A stretch of DNA of 53,563 bases from Flavobacteriaceae bacterium (GCA_021151665.1 JAGKWW010000018.1:1-53563), one strand, 5' to 3'. Counted from the stretch's first letter, positions 16,552 to 25,746 are shown. Program-made: numbers and translations. The notes: generated by a model from the letters alone, not told the origin.

Positions 16552-17064
16552 TTAAAGCCCAGCCCACGGGCCGGCAATTTCTTTTTTTGCGTTTAATTCC
16601 TTTTGCATGGCCTGACCGCGGCGGTATTGGTATATATCTACCACATAGGTATTGGCGAGGCGGTCATGAAGCCCCCATACTTTTTCGCCGAAAAAACTTA
16701 TGCATTCAAGTGGAATGAGCCGGCAAAAACTGCGCGTAAGCACGGCAACCAACCCCGGCTTCTCGCCCTCTACCGTTACCACCATAGTGCCTGTAACCAG
16801 TTTCCCCGGGGTACGGCCGATGAGGCCTTCAAAAAATATATAATACACTACGTGGATCGTTAACAGGAAGAAGACCGCATCTCCGCGGTCCATCTGCCGG
16901 AACCAGATGTACAGGGTATCCCACCCGAGCATCTCTCCGGCAACTACCGAAATAAAGCCTACAACATACGCCAGCACGGCTTGCAACATAATATCGATAA
17001 ACAGGTTACCAAACCGCACTCCCGCGGGGGCTATCATATATTCTTCTACGTAAACGGGTTTCAT
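16552..17064 (-). CDS. RDD family membrane protein (first copy)
   Basis: RDD-domain protein of about 170 residues, multi-spanning, inner membrane. An upstream ATG at 17094 would add ten residues, but the start at 17064 (MKPVYVEEYMIAPAG) aligns with the start of the neighbouring paralogue (MEKVYVDDTMLVSGG) and is preferred. The RDD blocks are GVRFGNLFIDIM, RTPGKLVTGTMVV and GLHDRLANTYVVDIYQYRRG. First gene of the RDD-RDD-dgt run. Function unknown. Confidence 0.85.
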   Translation of the reverse strand: MKPVYVEEYMIAPAGVRFGNLFIDIMLQAVLAYVVGFISVVAGEMLGWDTLYIWFRQMDRGDAVFFLLTIHVVYYIFFEGLIGRTPGKLVTGTMVVTVEGEKPGLVAVLTRSFCRLIPLECISFFGEKVWGLHDRLANTYVVDIYQYRRGQAMQKELNAKKEIAGPWAGL

Positions 17065-17083
17065 GTATACAGCTATTAACCAA

Positions 17084-17106
17084 ATAAGGAGCAAAATGCT
17101 CCTTAT
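17084..17106. terminator. Hairpin between nrdA and the RDD-dgt operon
   Basis: Perfect 10-base arms ATAAGGAGCA and TGCTCCTTAT with a 3-base loop, 33 bases after the nrdA stop. The U-tract on the - strand is weak, so it could be a partial terminator or an mRNA-stabilising hairpin. Confidence 0.5.
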
Positions 17107-17138
17107 CTGTTTGTAAATATAACCTTTTTATAATTATT

Positions 17139-19538
17139 TTAAGAACCGCACATTTCGCAATCTTCCGGCCCCGAGTTGCGCGAACGCTCCAGCATGGCCT
17201 GGAATTCTGAAACCTCCATAGCCTGTGGTTCGGCTACGGCAACAGCCTGCGGTTCCGGCTGTTCTTTTTTATCGTTGTTCAGCGTAAACTTAATCGCATC
17301 TACGGCGCTCTTCGTTCTCAGGTAGTACATACCCGTTTTCAGGCCGCTTTGCCATGCATAGAAGTGCATCGAGGTAAGCTTCGCAAAATTGGCATTCTCC
17401 ATAAACAGGTTGAGCGACTGGCTCTGGTCGATGAAATAGCCCCTTTGGCGCGACATATCGATAATGTCTTTCATACTCATTTCCCAAACCGTTTTGTACA
17501 GCTCTTTTATATCCTGAGGAATGATATCGATATCCTGTACCGAACCATTAGCCCTCATGATTTCCTGTTTCAGGTTCTCATTCCACAAGCCAAGGTTCAC
17601 AAGGTCTTCCAACAGGTGCTTGTTCACCACGATAAATTCGCCCGAAAGCACCCTTCTTGTATAAATGTTGGAAGTATACGGTTCAAATGCCTCGTTGTTG
17701 CCAAGTATCTGCGACGTAGAAGCTGTAGGCATCGGGGCCATCAGCAGCGAGTTGCGAACGCCATGTTCCATTACTTCTTTACGAAGCGAAGCCCAGTCCC
17801 AACGGCCACTCAGGTCGGCATCGGTAAGGCCCCACAGGTTGTACTGGAACTCTCCCTGCGATATTGGCGAACCTTCAAATGTTGAGTACGGCCCTTCCTC
17901 TTTTGCCATTTCCATAGAGGCGGTAACAGCAGCAAAGTACATGGTTTCGAATATCTCCTGATTAAGCTTTTTTGCCTCATCGCTGGTAAACGGAAGGCGA
18001 AGCAGGATGAACGCATCGGCAAGCCCCTGCACCCCGAGCCCTACAGGACGGTGGCGCATGTTGCTGTTCTCTGCCTCCTGTACAGGATAATAGTTCCTGT
18101 CTATTACTTTGTTCAGGTTGCGTGTTACACGCTTGGTAACCTGGTAGAGGTAGTCATGGTTGAATTTGCCATTCTCAATGAACATTGGCAATGAGATAGA
18201 CGCCAGGTTGCATACCGCGATCTCGTCTTCCGAAGTGTACTCCATGATTTCGGTACACAGGTTAGACGAACGGATAACCCCAAGGTTCTTCTGGTTCGAT
18301 TTCCTGTTGGCCGCATCTTTGTACAGCATGTAAGGCGTACCGGTTTCTATCTGAGACTCCAATATCTTCTCCCAAAGCTCGCGTGCCTTAATGGTCTTGC
18401 GGCCTTTGCCTTGCGCCTCATACGATTCGTATAACGCTTCGAACTCCTCGCCGTACACATTGTACAATCCCGGGCATTCGTTAGGGCACATCAGCGTCCA
18501 TTGCCCGTCTTCCTGTACGCGTTTCATAAACAGGTCAGAAGTCCACATCGCGTAGAAAAGGTCGCGTGCACGCATCTCTTCTTTACCGTGGTTCTTCTTA
18601 AGGTCAAGGAAATCGAAGATATCGGCATGCCATGTTTCAATGTAAACAGCGAAGCTGCCTTTACGCTTGCCGCCACCCTGGTCTACATAGCGTGCGGTAT
18701 CGTTAAATACACGCAGCATCGGCACAATACCGTTAGAGGTACCATTTGTACCGCGGATATAAGAGCCTGTAGCCCTCACGTTATGAATAGAAAGGCCTAT
18801 GCCACCCGCCGACTGCGAGATCTTGGCAGTTTGCTTCAGCGTGTCATATATTCCGTCAATGCTGTCGTCGCGCATGGCAAGCAGGAAGCATGAAGACATC
18901 TGCGGCTTTGGCGTACCTGCGTTGAACAACGTTGGCGTAGCGTGTGTAAAATATTTTTTTGACATGAGCTCATACGTCTCGATAGCCGACTGGATATCAT
19001 CCAGGTGAATGCCTACCGATACACGCATCAGCATGTGCTGCGGGCGCTCTACAATGTTGCCGTTAATGCGCAACAGGTAAGAGCGCTCCAGGGTTTTGAA
19101 CCCGAAATAATCGTAATTGAAATCCCTGTTGTAGATGATGGTAGAATCCAGTATCTCAGCATTATCCATGATCACTTTATATGCCTCGTCTGAAAGGAGT
19201 GGCGACTCCTGACCTGTACGCGGGTTTACGTAGTGGTACATGTCGTGCATGGTTTCAGAGAACGACTTTTTGGTATTCTTATGAAGGTTAGACACCGCAA
19301 TGCGCGCAGCAAGCTGGGCATAATCGGGGTGTGTAACCGTCATGGCAGCAGCAGTTTCTGCAGCCAGGTTATCCAGTTCTGATGTAGTAACGCCATCATA
19401 CAACCCTTCAATAACACGCATAGCCACCTTTACGGGGTCTACCAGGTCGTTCAGCTCATAGCACAGCTTACGTACCCTGTCGGTAATCTTGTCAAACATT
19501 ACCGGTTCTCTTCGGCCATCTCTTTTTACTACATACAT
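17139..19538 (-). CDS. nrdA: Ribonucleoside-diphosphate reductase alpha subunit, class Ia
   Basis: Catalytic large subunit reducing NDPs to dNDPs in the cytoplasm. An N-terminal ATP-cone (about 1-90, starting VVKRDGRREPVMFDKI) gives allosteric activity control. Active-site landmarks are SSCFLLAM (first redox Cys), SNLCTEI (Asn, thiyl Cys, Glu), AVCNLASI (second redox Cys), the paired Tyr in MYYLRTKSA for radical transfer, and the C-terminal shuttle pair in DCEMCGS. Length 799 is typical. nrdB lies 58 bases upstream on the same strand, so the operon order is nrdB-nrdA. Confidence 0.96.
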   Translation of the reverse strand: MYVVKRDGRREPVMFDKITDRVRKLCYELNDLVDPVKVAMRVIEGLYDGVTTSELDNLAAETAAAMTVTHPDYAQLAARIAVSNLHKNTKKSFSETMHDMYHYVNPRTGQESPLLSDEAYKVIMDNAEILDSTIIYNRDFNYDYFGFKTLERSYLLRINGNIVERPQHMLMRVSVGIHLDDIQSAIETYELMSKKYFTHATPTLFNAGTPKPQMSSCFLLAMRDDSIDGIYDTLKQTAKISQSAGGIGLSIHNVRATGSYIRGTNGTSNGIVPMLRVFNDTARYVDQGGGKRKGSFAVYIETWHADIFDFLDLKKNHGKEEMRARDLFYAMWTSDLFMKRVQEDGQWTLMCPNECPGLYNVYGEEFEALYESYEAQGKGRKTIKARELWEKILESQIETGTPYMLYKDAANRKSNQKNLGVIRSSNLCTEIMEYTSEDEIAVCNLASISLPMFIENGKFNHDYLYQVTKRVTRNLNKVIDRNYYPVQEAENSNMRHRPVGLGVQGLADAFILLRLPFTSDEAKKLNQEIFETMYFAAVTASMEMAKEEGPYSTFEGSPISQGEFQYNLWGLTDADLSGRWDWASLRKEVMEHGVRNSLLMAPMPTASTSQILGNNEAFEPYTSNIYTRRVLSGEFIVVNKHLLEDLVNLGLWNENLKQEIMRANGSVQDIDIIPQDIKELYKTVWEMSMKDIIDMSRQRGYFIDQSQSLNLFMENANFAKLTSMHFYAWQSGLKTGMYYLRTKSAVDAIKFTLNNDKKEQPEPQAVAVAEPQAMEVSEFQAMLERSRNSGPEDCEMCGS

Positions 19539-19596
19539 AGGCGATAATTTTATTGGGTTAGTATAATGGTGGCGCAGTGCGCACTTGGTTTAGTTA

Positions 19597-20574
19597 TTAA
19601 AAATCAGCATCGAAGCTTATCTTCTGCGAATCGGAATCCTTGTTAAGCACGCCCGCTTTCTGATACTCCGAAACACGCTTTTCGAAGAAGTTGGTCTTAC
19701 CCTGCAGCGAGATCATATCCATGAAATCAAACGGGTTGCCCACATTGAACTGCCTTTCGCAGCCCAGCTCTACCAGCAGCCTGTCAGTTACAAACTCAAG
19801 GTACTGCGTCATCAGTGTGGCGTTCATCCCGATAAGGCTCGCAGGAAGCGACTCGGTAATAAACTCGCGTTCTATAGCCAGTGCATCAATGAGTATTTCC
19901 TTGATCCTCGACTTCGAAACCTTATTTACAAGGTGGTGGTTATGCAGGTGCACCGCAAAATCACAATGTACGCCTTCGTCGCGCGAAATCAATTCATTAG
20001 AAAAGGTAAGCCCCGGCATGAGCCCTCGTTTCTTGAGCCAGAAGATCGAGCAGAACGCACCTGAGAAGAAAATTCCTTCTACTGCTGCGAATGCGATCAG
20101 CCTTTCGGCGAAAGAGTCGGACTTGATCCATTTAAGGGCCCACTGCGCTTTTTTCATAATAGCCGGGAAAACCTCGATCGCATGGAACAGCTTGTCTTTT
20201 TCAACCTCATCCTTAACATAGGTATCTATAAGCAGCGAATAGGTTTCACTATGGATGTTCTCCATCATGATCTGGAAGCCGTAAAAGAACTTAGCCTCGG
20301 GATACTGAACTTCATTTACAAAATTCTCTGCCAGGTTTTCATTTACAATTCCATCAGAGGCGGCAAAGAACGCAAGGATGTGCTTGATGAAATATTTTTC
20401 GTCTTCGCTAAGCTTCGTATTCCAGTCGGTCAAGTCCTGATGAAGGTCTATCTCTTCCGCGGTCCAGAAACTAGCCTCCATTTTCTTGTACCAGTCCCAT
20501 ATATCGTGGTGCTTGATGGGAAAAATGACAAAGCGGTTTTTATTTTCCTGGAGTATAGGCTCGATGACAGACAT
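19597..20574 (-). CDS. nrdB: Ribonucleoside-diphosphate reductase beta subunit, class Ia
   Basis: Radical-generating small subunit (325 residues) with a di-iron centre. All metal ligands can be placed: Asp74 (AASDG), Glu105 and His108 (ENIHSETY), Glu166 (AVEGIFF), Glu200 and His203 (DEGVH). The radical Tyr is Tyr112 in the same ENIHSETY motif, which makes this a Tyr-radical enzyme rather than a Tyr-less class Ic protein. It is the first gene of the nrdB-nrdA operon. The 247-base gap upstream holds AT-rich sequence with no perfect -7 box on the - strand (AATCTTTG at 20631-20638 is a near match); I see no clear NrdR boxes. Confidence 0.95.
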   Translation of the reverse strand: MSVIEPILQENKNRFVIFPIKHHDIWDWYKKMEASFWTAEEIDLHQDLTDWNTKLSEDEKYFIKHILAFFAASDGIVNENLAENFVNEVQYPEAKFFYGFQIMMENIHSETYSLLIDTYVKDEVEKDKLFHAIEVFPAIMKKAQWALKWIKSDSFAERLIAFAAVEGIFFSGAFCSIFWLKKRGLMPGLTFSNELISRDEGVHCDFAVHLHNHHLVNKVSKSRIKEILIDALAIEREFITESLPASLIGMNATLMTQYLEFVTDRLLVELGCERQFNVGNPFDFMDMISLQGKTNFFEKRVSEYQKAGVLNKDSDSQKISFDADF

Positions 20575-20821
20575 AAGTTTTTGACTTTAACGGTATTAAA
20601 AAAGATGTTGATTGGTGGTAATCGTGTGGTACAAAGATTGGCAATTGAAGGGTAAAATGAAAGTCAAACTTATTCACAATCTGCCCTAGTTTTTAACAAC
20701 AGCTTAAACTGTTAATAACATTAACAAAATTCTATAATAAGTTGATTTAAAGCTAATTGCTAATTACAATCTTATTAGGATTTGCGTCGAAAGACGTGTA
20801 AAATAAGGAGGTTTTAACTGT

Positions 20822-21409
20822 TTAGCGCCTTCTGCCCAACGGTTGGTCTTTGAGTTCCTCAGCCACTTTTTCCAACTCCGTATACCAATCGATTCCGAAC
20901 TTGCGGATAAGGGCTTCTTTAACGAATTTGTACACCGGGACTTCCAGTTCCTTACCAAGAGCACAAGCGGGATTACAGATATCCCACCGGTCATAATTGA
21001 CCGCAGAAAATTCACTGAAATCTTTTACCCGGATAGGATACAGGTGGCAGGATACCGGTTTCTTCCAGCTTACAAGCCCCTGGTTGTAGGCCTGCTCGAT
21101 ACCGCAAAGCGCGGTTTTCCCATCAAAGATCACATAGGCGCAGTCTTTATTATCGATCAGCGGGGTTTCGAGATCACCATCGGTGCCCACTACCCATATA
21201 CCCTGCGCCTCGATGGCAGCAATCCCTTCTTTGCGAAGGAATGGTTTCACAACCGGATAAATATCTTCAAGTATCTTTGTTTCCTCTGCGTTCAGCGGAG
21301 CGCCGGCATCGCCATCTATACAGCAGCCGCCATGGCACGCCGAAAGGTTGCAAACAAATTCTTTTTCGAGGATATCTTCTGAGACGATGGTTTTTCCGAG
21401 CTGAAACAT
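20822..21409 (-). CDS. DUF3109 family putative Fe-S/zinc protein
   Basis: Member of DUF3109, a cysteine-rich family common in Bacteroidetes and of unknown function, related in style to YkgJ-type proteins. The N-terminal cluster is Cys20, Cys25, Cys29 and Cys30 (FVCNLSACHGGCC), with more Cys later (TALCGIEQ, SCHLYP, DICNPACALG), enough to bind a metal or Fe-S cluster. Probably cytoplasmic. The frame is open to an ATG at 21472, but MFQLGKT at 21409 is favoured because a -7 box TATCTTTG ends only 4 bases before it. About 195 residues. Divergent from marC. Confidence 0.85.
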   Translation of the reverse strand: MFQLGKTIVSEDILEKEFVCNLSACHGGCCIDGDAGAPLNAEETKILEDIYPVVKPFLRKEGIAAIEAQGIWVVGTDGDLETPLIDNKDCAYVIFDGKTALCGIEQAYNQGLVSWKKPVSCHLYPIRVKDFSEFSAVNYDRWDICNPACALGKELEVPVYKFVKEALIRKFGIDWYTELEKVAEELKDQPLGRRR

Positions 21410-21413
21410 GCCG

Positions 21414-21421
21414 CAAAGATA
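21414..21421 (-). promoter_or_regulatory. -7 box TATCTTTG of the DUF3109 gene
   Basis: Exact TAnnTTTG on the - strand, only 4 bases upstream of ATG 21409. Transcription would begin at or within a base or two of the start codon, giving a leaderless mRNA. Confidence 0.5.
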
Positions 21422-21502
21422 ACCAATCCCTGTCAAATGTGGATGTAGCCTTTCACTTCCAAAAATTAACACCTGCTTAAGGCAGTTCCCGGAAACATGC
21501 CG

Positions 21503-21510
21503 TAATTTTG
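21503..21510 (+). promoter_or_regulatory. -7 box TAATTTTG of the marC gene
   Basis: Exact TAnnTTTG, 22 bases before ATG 21533. Confidence 0.45.
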
Positions 21511-21532
21511 CACCATCTTAAAAGACAGCGGT

Positions 21533-22108
21533 ATGGGCTTTGACTGGAAGCAGGTATTTACGGTAAGCATGGTGCTATTTGCAGTGATCGATATTGTAGG
21601 GAGTATTCCTATTATCGTAGCACTGCGCAATAAACTGGGACACATCCAGAGCGAAAAGGCCTCCATTGTAGCACTTGTCATCATGGTAGCTTTCCTCTTC
21701 GTAGGTGAAGAAATCCTGAAGCTTATAGGAATCGATGCCAACTCATTTGCTGTGGCTGGCTCATTCGTGCTCTTCTTCCTGGCGCTCGAAATGATACTCG
21801 GCATTCACCTGTACCGCGGCGATAATCCCAGCACTGCATCTATTGTGCCTATTGCCTTTCCATTGATCGCAGGCGCCGGAACAATGACTACCATCCTGTC
21901 GCTTCGCGCAGAGTATGACAAGATAAACATTATTGTTGCGATCGCCCTCAACGTCATCCTTGTATATGTGGTGTTGAAATCATCGGCGAAGATAGAAAAG
22001 CTGCTCGGCGCAAACGGGCTGGAAGTCATCCGCAAAGTTTTCGGCGTAATTCTCCTGGCGATCGCCGTTAAATTATTCGCGGCCAATGTAAAACAGTTAT
22101 TTGCGTAA
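21533..22108 (+). CDS. MarC family integral membrane protein
   Basis: Six-helix inner-membrane protein of the MarC family (191 residues). Once linked to multiple antibiotic resistance, the family has no proven function. Typical motifs are ALFAVIDIVGSIPI-like (FAVIDIVGSIPIIVAL), FAVAGSFVLFFLALEMILG and the re-entrant signature PIAFPLIAGAGTMTTIL. A small membrane protein gene and a flavoprotein gene follow on the same strand. Confidence 0.9.
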   Translation: MGFDWKQVFTVSMVLFAVIDIVGSIPIIVALRNKLGHIQSEKASIVALVIMVAFLFVGEEILKLIGIDANSFAVAGSFVLFFLALEMILGIHLYRGDNPSTASIVPIAFPLIAGAGTMTTILSLRAEYDKINIIVAIALNVILVYVVLKSSAKIEKLLGANGLEVIRKVFGVILLAIAVKLFAANVKQLFA

Positions 22109-22156
22109 CCTTAGTTTTTGTAACTTTACCATCTGATTACAGTTACTACTTTTCGC

Positions 22157-22354
22157 ATGAAAATATTTGTTTACATACTAATGGCGCTTGCTTTTGCACT
22201 CGCTATATTCAACATCACCCAGCTTGATTTTGACCACCTTACCGAAGGCAACAGCATGCCCGCGCTTATCGGCGCGATAACCTCACTGTGTGCTGTTCTG
22301 ATCCTGGCTATCTTCCGGATGGCTAAAATAATCGACGAAAAAACAAAAGGCTAA
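22157..22354 (+). CDS. Small two-helix membrane protein (65 aa), unknown
   Basis: A 65-residue protein with two hydrophobic segments (about 3-20 and 36-54) separated by a polar loop, ending in a short charged tail (MAKIIDEKTKG). I do not recognise a family. Its stop overlaps the start of the next gene in a TAATG junction, so the two are translationally coupled. A box-like TACTTTTC lies just before the start. Confidence 0.7.
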   Translation: MKIFVYILMALAFALAIFNITQLDFDHLTEGNSMPALIGAITSLCAVLILAIFRMAKIIDEKTKG

Positions 22355-22965
22355 TGTTTGATGTTCTTATTATAGGCGGGGGCGCTTCGGGCGTTTCCTG
22401 CGCGCTTGTATTGGGTTCGGCCCTTGGCAAGCCTTATGCTGCAGGTAAAAAAGTAGCGATACTTACCCACCAGAAAGCCTCGGCTTTGCAGGATGGCATA
22501 TACAACAACGCATACGGAATCGCTCCCGGCACATTGGGAAGCGACATCATGGCACAAAGCCTGGAACATCTTGCCACACTCTACCCTCAGGTGGAACAGA
22601 TTCCGGCAGAAAAGGTGATGGATGTGCAGGGTGAAGCCGGAAACTTTACGGTTACCACCAATAAAGGTACTTACCAGGCCGCCAACGTAGTTGTTGCGAT
22701 CGGGTCTGCCAATACTTTTGCCCTGGACGGATTAATGGAATTTGTGATGCCGCACCAAAAAGCGATGCCGGAAAAAAACCGAATACAGTTGCGCAACAAC
22801 GACCATCTTGTAAAAGACGGATTGTATGTAGCGGGGACACTCGCCGGGCACAGGAGCCAGCTTGCCATAGCAGCCGGCAGTGGAGCATCAGTTGCTACCG
22901 ACATCCTTACACTCTGGAACAATGGCATCCCCAGCCAGTACCACGATAGCACGCGGAGCAAATAA
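22354..22965 (+). CDS. Mini FAD-binding oxidoreductase (thioredoxin-reductase-like, NADPH domain absent)
   Basis: Flavoprotein of 203 residues. The dinucleotide-binding motif GGGASG (8-13) opens the protein and the second FAD element (LYVAGTLAGHRSQLAIAAGSGASVATDI) closes it, as in thioredoxin reductase. The central NADPH-binding domain and the CxxC redox pair of that family are missing; members are normally about 310 residues. There is no sign of a frameshift, so it appears to be a genuine FAD-only form. What reduces it is unknown; the coupled upstream membrane protein is a candidate partner. It converges on the S41 protease gene. Confidence 0.75.
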   Translation: MFDVLIIGGGASGVSCALVLGSALGKPYAAGKKVAILTHQKASALQDGIYNNAYGIAPGTLGSDIMAQSLEHLATLYPQVEQIPAEKVMDVQGEAGNFTVTTNKGTYQAANVVVAIGSANTFALDGLMEFVMPHQKAMPEKNRIQLRNNDHLVKDGLYVAGTLAGHRSQLAIAAGSGASVATDILTLWNNGIPSQYHDSTRSK

Positions 22966-22991
22966 TTTCAGATTTTAGAGATGCCCGATAA

Positions 22992-24572
22992 TTATTTGGG
23001 TTGGGATAAAACTGCCTTTACCATATTATCCTCTTTCAGGATCATTTCGTAGTACGCTTTCTCGCCAACAAGCTGGCGTACAAATTCTGCCGCGAGGTAA
23101 CGTTTCACTTTATCTTTATGCTTTGCGAGTTTAAAGTCGAGCCCGCTTTTTTGCAGGTACTTTCCAAATGCATCATAGTACTTGTCGGTTCCCGAAATTT
23201 TAGTTTCGATCTGTACGGGTGTGAGTCCGGCCAAAGTATTGCGCTCCTTATCCAGCTGCTCGAATACAAAGTAGCTCACTAAGCCGCTTTGCATAACCAT
23301 AGTCACCGCCTCGTCTCCATGCTTGCCTTCGAGCGGAACAAAGATATCCGGTATGATGCCGCCTCCGCCATATACGATCCTACCCTTGCTGGTCTTAAAT
23401 TTAAGCGTATCGGCAATCTTGATGCTATCGGCAGCATAAAGTTCGCCGCTCGCATAGCGTTTCTCGAAGTCATTAAAGTATTCAGCACCGCCATGCGCAT
23501 AGCTCCGCTGGATAGAACGCCCTGATGGCGTATAATAACGCGCCACAGTAAGCCGCACTGCAGACCCATCGCCCAAAGGCATCTCGCGCTGCACAAGCCC
23601 TTTACCGTAAGAACGCCGCCCCACAATGGTACCTCGGTCGTTATCCTGAATGGCACCTGCCAATATCTCGCTGGCACTGGCGCTGTTCTCGTTGATCAGT
23701 ATATAAACCTTCCCCTGCTCAAAAATACCTTCGCTGGTGGCATACGTTTTGTCCTGCTGGTTTTTTTTATTTTTGGTAACTACGATCAGCTGCCTGTCCT
23801 TCAAAAGGTCATCGGCAATCTCCACCGCTTTTTCAAGGTAGCCGCCGCCGTTGTCACGCAGGTCGATGATAATCGATTTTGCGCCGCCTTGTTTAAGGGA
23901 AGCCAACGCGTTGTGGAATTCTGTAAAAGTTGTTTCTGCAAAACGGTTTACCTTAATGTACCCGGTGGTAGCGTCGGCCATTACCGCAACATCTACGCTT
24001 TTTATAGGAACAACATCGCGTGTCACCTTTACCTTAAACGTTTTGTTGGCGCTTTTGCGGAAAACCGTAAGTAGTACCGATGATCCCTTTTGCCCTTTAA
24101 GGCTGGCAAAAAGCGAGTCGTTGGGCAGCTTGCGCCCAAAAAGCTTTGTGTTCCCCGCATAAAGTATCCTGTCGCCTGCCCGTATGCCTGCTTTATCAGA
24201 CGGTCCCCCGGCAATAGGCTTTATTACGGCAACCGAATCTTTATACATATAAAAGTTGACGCCCACCCCCACAAAGTCGCCCTTCATGCTCTGGGCCACG
24301 CCTTCCATTTCTTCTTTGTTGATATAGACCGAGTGCGGGTCGAGCTTTTCGAGGATACTATTTACGGTGAGGTCGACTATTGAATCAGTGTTTACATCAT
24401 CAATGTATTCGCTGTCGATAAAATCGATAAGTTTTCCCAGTTTACCTTTTGGCGATGAGGCGGAAATGAAATTGCGTTTCCCCGAAGGAAAATTAAAAAA
24501 ACTGCCGATCATGATTCCGCATGCCAGCACCAGCGCTACCAGCAGCGGCAGCAAATACTTATTGATTTTCAT
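22992..24572 (-). CDS. S41 family C-terminal processing peptidase (CtpA-like)
   Basis: Periplasmic serine protease (526 residues) that trims or degrades envelope proteins. One N-terminal membrane anchor/signal (about 5-25), a PDZ domain (about 98-185), then the S41 core with DLRDNGGG (237-244), the nucleophile motif SASASE (297-302) and the base Lys324 in YGKG. A C-terminal extension of about 170 residues follows. It is the last gene of a three-gene run with the dCMP deaminase (3-base gap) and HupE-like genes. Substrates are unknown. Confidence 0.93.
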   Translation of the reverse strand: MKINKYLLPLLVALVLACGIMIGSFFNFPSGKRNFISASSPKGKLGKLIDFIDSEYIDDVNTDSIVDLTVNSILEKLDPHSVYINKEEMEGVAQSMKGDFVGVGVNFYMYKDSVAVIKPIAGGPSDKAGIRAGDRILYAGNTKLFGRKLPNDSLFASLKGQKGSSVLLTVFRKSANKTFKVKVTRDVVPIKSVDVAVMADATTGYIKVNRFAETTFTEFHNALASLKQGGAKSIIIDLRDNGGGYLEKAVEIADDLLKDRQLIVVTKNKKNQQDKTYATSEGIFEQGKVYILINENSASASEILAGAIQDNDRGTIVGRRSYGKGLVQREMPLGDGSAVRLTVARYYTPSGRSIQRSYAHGGAEYFNDFEKRYASGELYAADSIKIADTLKFKTSKGRIVYGGGGIIPDIFVPLEGKHGDEAVTMVMQSGLVSYFVFEQLDKERNTLAGLTPVQIETKISGTDKYYDAFGKYLQKSGLDFKLAKHKDKVKRYLAAEFVRQLVGEKAYYEMILKEDNMVKAVLSQPK

Positions 24573-24575
24573 AAA

Positions 24576-25001
24576 TTACTTTTCAGCAGGCATGTGCTCT
24601 ACTTCCACCCCGGCTTTCATAAGGAATTCTATACCCGAGTCGTCTTTATATCCCTCAAGATAAACCACCCTTTTTATACCGGCCTGGTGGATGAGCTTGC
24701 TGCAGTCCTTGCACGGCGACATCGTGATATAAAGCGTTGCCCCTTCGCACGACTGTGTGCTCCCGGCTACCTTTAATATCGCATTGGCCTCGGCATGCAG
24801 CACATACCATTTGGTTACCCCCTCTTCGTCTTCGCAGCAGTTTTCAAATCCCGAAGGCGTACCGTTGTACCCATCGGAAATGATCATCCTGTCTTTCACA
24901 ATTATTGCGCCAACTTTTTTGCGGCGGCAATAGCTCAGCCGGCCCCATTCTGCAGCAATGCGCAGGTAGGCCTGGTCATATTTTGTACGTTTCTCGGTCA
25001 T
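24576..25001 (-). CDS. Deoxycytidylate (dCMP) deaminase family protein
   Basis: Zinc-dependent deaminase of 141 residues making dUMP for thymidylate synthesis. Zinc site: HAE (69-71) and PCKDC (96-100). The dCMP-deaminase substrate loop GYNGTPSGFENCCEDE is also present, separating it from cytidine deaminases. It is coupled to the S41 protease gene (3 bases) and follows the HupE-like gene after 27 bases; the functional link with either is unclear. ComEB is the name used for homologues in Gram-positives. Confidence 0.9.
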   Translation of the reverse strand: MTEKRTKYDQAYLRIAAEWGRLSYCRRKKVGAIIVKDRMIISDGYNGTPSGFENCCEDEEGVTKWYVLHAEANAILKVAGSTQSCEGATLYITMSPCKDCSKLIHQAGIKRVVYLEGYKDDSGIEFLMKAGVEVEHMPAEK

Positions 25002-25028
25002 TGTTTAAGTGTCGAATAGTAATAACTG

Positions 25029-25634
25029 TTACTGCCAGATCTTATTATACAAGATCATAGGCAATACCACTCCGGCAACAAAAGATGATAGTACGAGTGT
25101 CCAGTCGCGCTTACTGAGGCGGAAGGCATAACTGACCAGCCCCCAAAGCAGCAGTACGCAGAAAGCTACTGTAATGTGGGCGGTTTCTACCCCCAGCGCA
25201 AACTCGGCAACCGGCAGCAGCCTGTCATCCTTTTTATCGCCTAAAATTAGCATAAAAAAATCAGACAGCCCAAAGCCATGGATGACTCCAAAAACGAGCG
25301 TGACGATTGCCAGCCTGTTTATATTCAGCCGTGTGACATCTTTGCCGGACTGAAGGAAATTATTGATTGCAGCGAGAAGGATGGTGCATTGCAGCAGCAG
25401 CTCTATTACTTCGCTGTCAAACGAGAGTATTTTGTAGACCACCAAAATAAGGGAGCACGTATGGCCGATTGTAAAAAGTGACAGCAACAAGAGTACGGTC
25501 TTCCATTGGCGAAAGGCGTAGGGAACGGCAAGCGCAATAATGAACAGGGCATGGTCCAGCCCATGCGGATCGAGCACATGGCGAAGGCCCAGCTTAAAAT
25601 ACAGGAAGAAATCACTTTCCACGTAAGGGGGCAT
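25029..25634 (-). CDS. HupE/UreJ-like membrane protein
   Basis: Membrane protein of 201 residues with six or so hydrophobic segments. The HupE/UreJ signature is LGLRHVLDPHGLDHALFI near the N-terminus, with metal-ligand-like His and Asp, echoed by GVIHGFGLSDFF and ALGVETAHITVAF later. The family includes nickel/cobalt permeases and hydrogenase or urease accessory proteins, but no hydrogenase or urease gene is in this window, so the substrate is open. First gene of the run leading to the dCMP deaminase and S41 protease genes. Confidence 0.8.
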   Translation of the reverse strand: MPPYVESDFFLYFKLGLRHVLDPHGLDHALFIIALAVPYAFRQWKTVLLLLSLFTIGHTCSLILVVYKILSFDSEVIELLLQCTILLAAINNFLQSGKDVTRLNINRLAIVTLVFGVIHGFGLSDFFMLILGDKKDDRLLPVAEFALGVETAHITVAFCVLLLWGLVSYAFRLSKRDWTLVLSSFVAGVVLPMILYNKIWQ

Positions 25635-25738
25635 TTTGGTTTATGGTAAACTTAAGCATTTTTCTTAAATCATTCTAAAGTTGGGCGGTTACGTGGTAAA
25701 AATCCTAAAAAAATTTCCGGCACCCCAAAATATCAAGT

Positions 25739-25746
25739 TATATTTG
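25739..25746 (+). promoter_or_regulatory. -7 box TATATTTG of the TerB-like gene
   Basis: Exact TAnnTTTG, 26 bases before ATG 25773. Confidence 0.45.

Noticed and set aside
22992..25634. HupE as part of a hydrogenase or urease cluster
   Set aside because: No hydrogenase or urease structural or maturation genes occur in the window.
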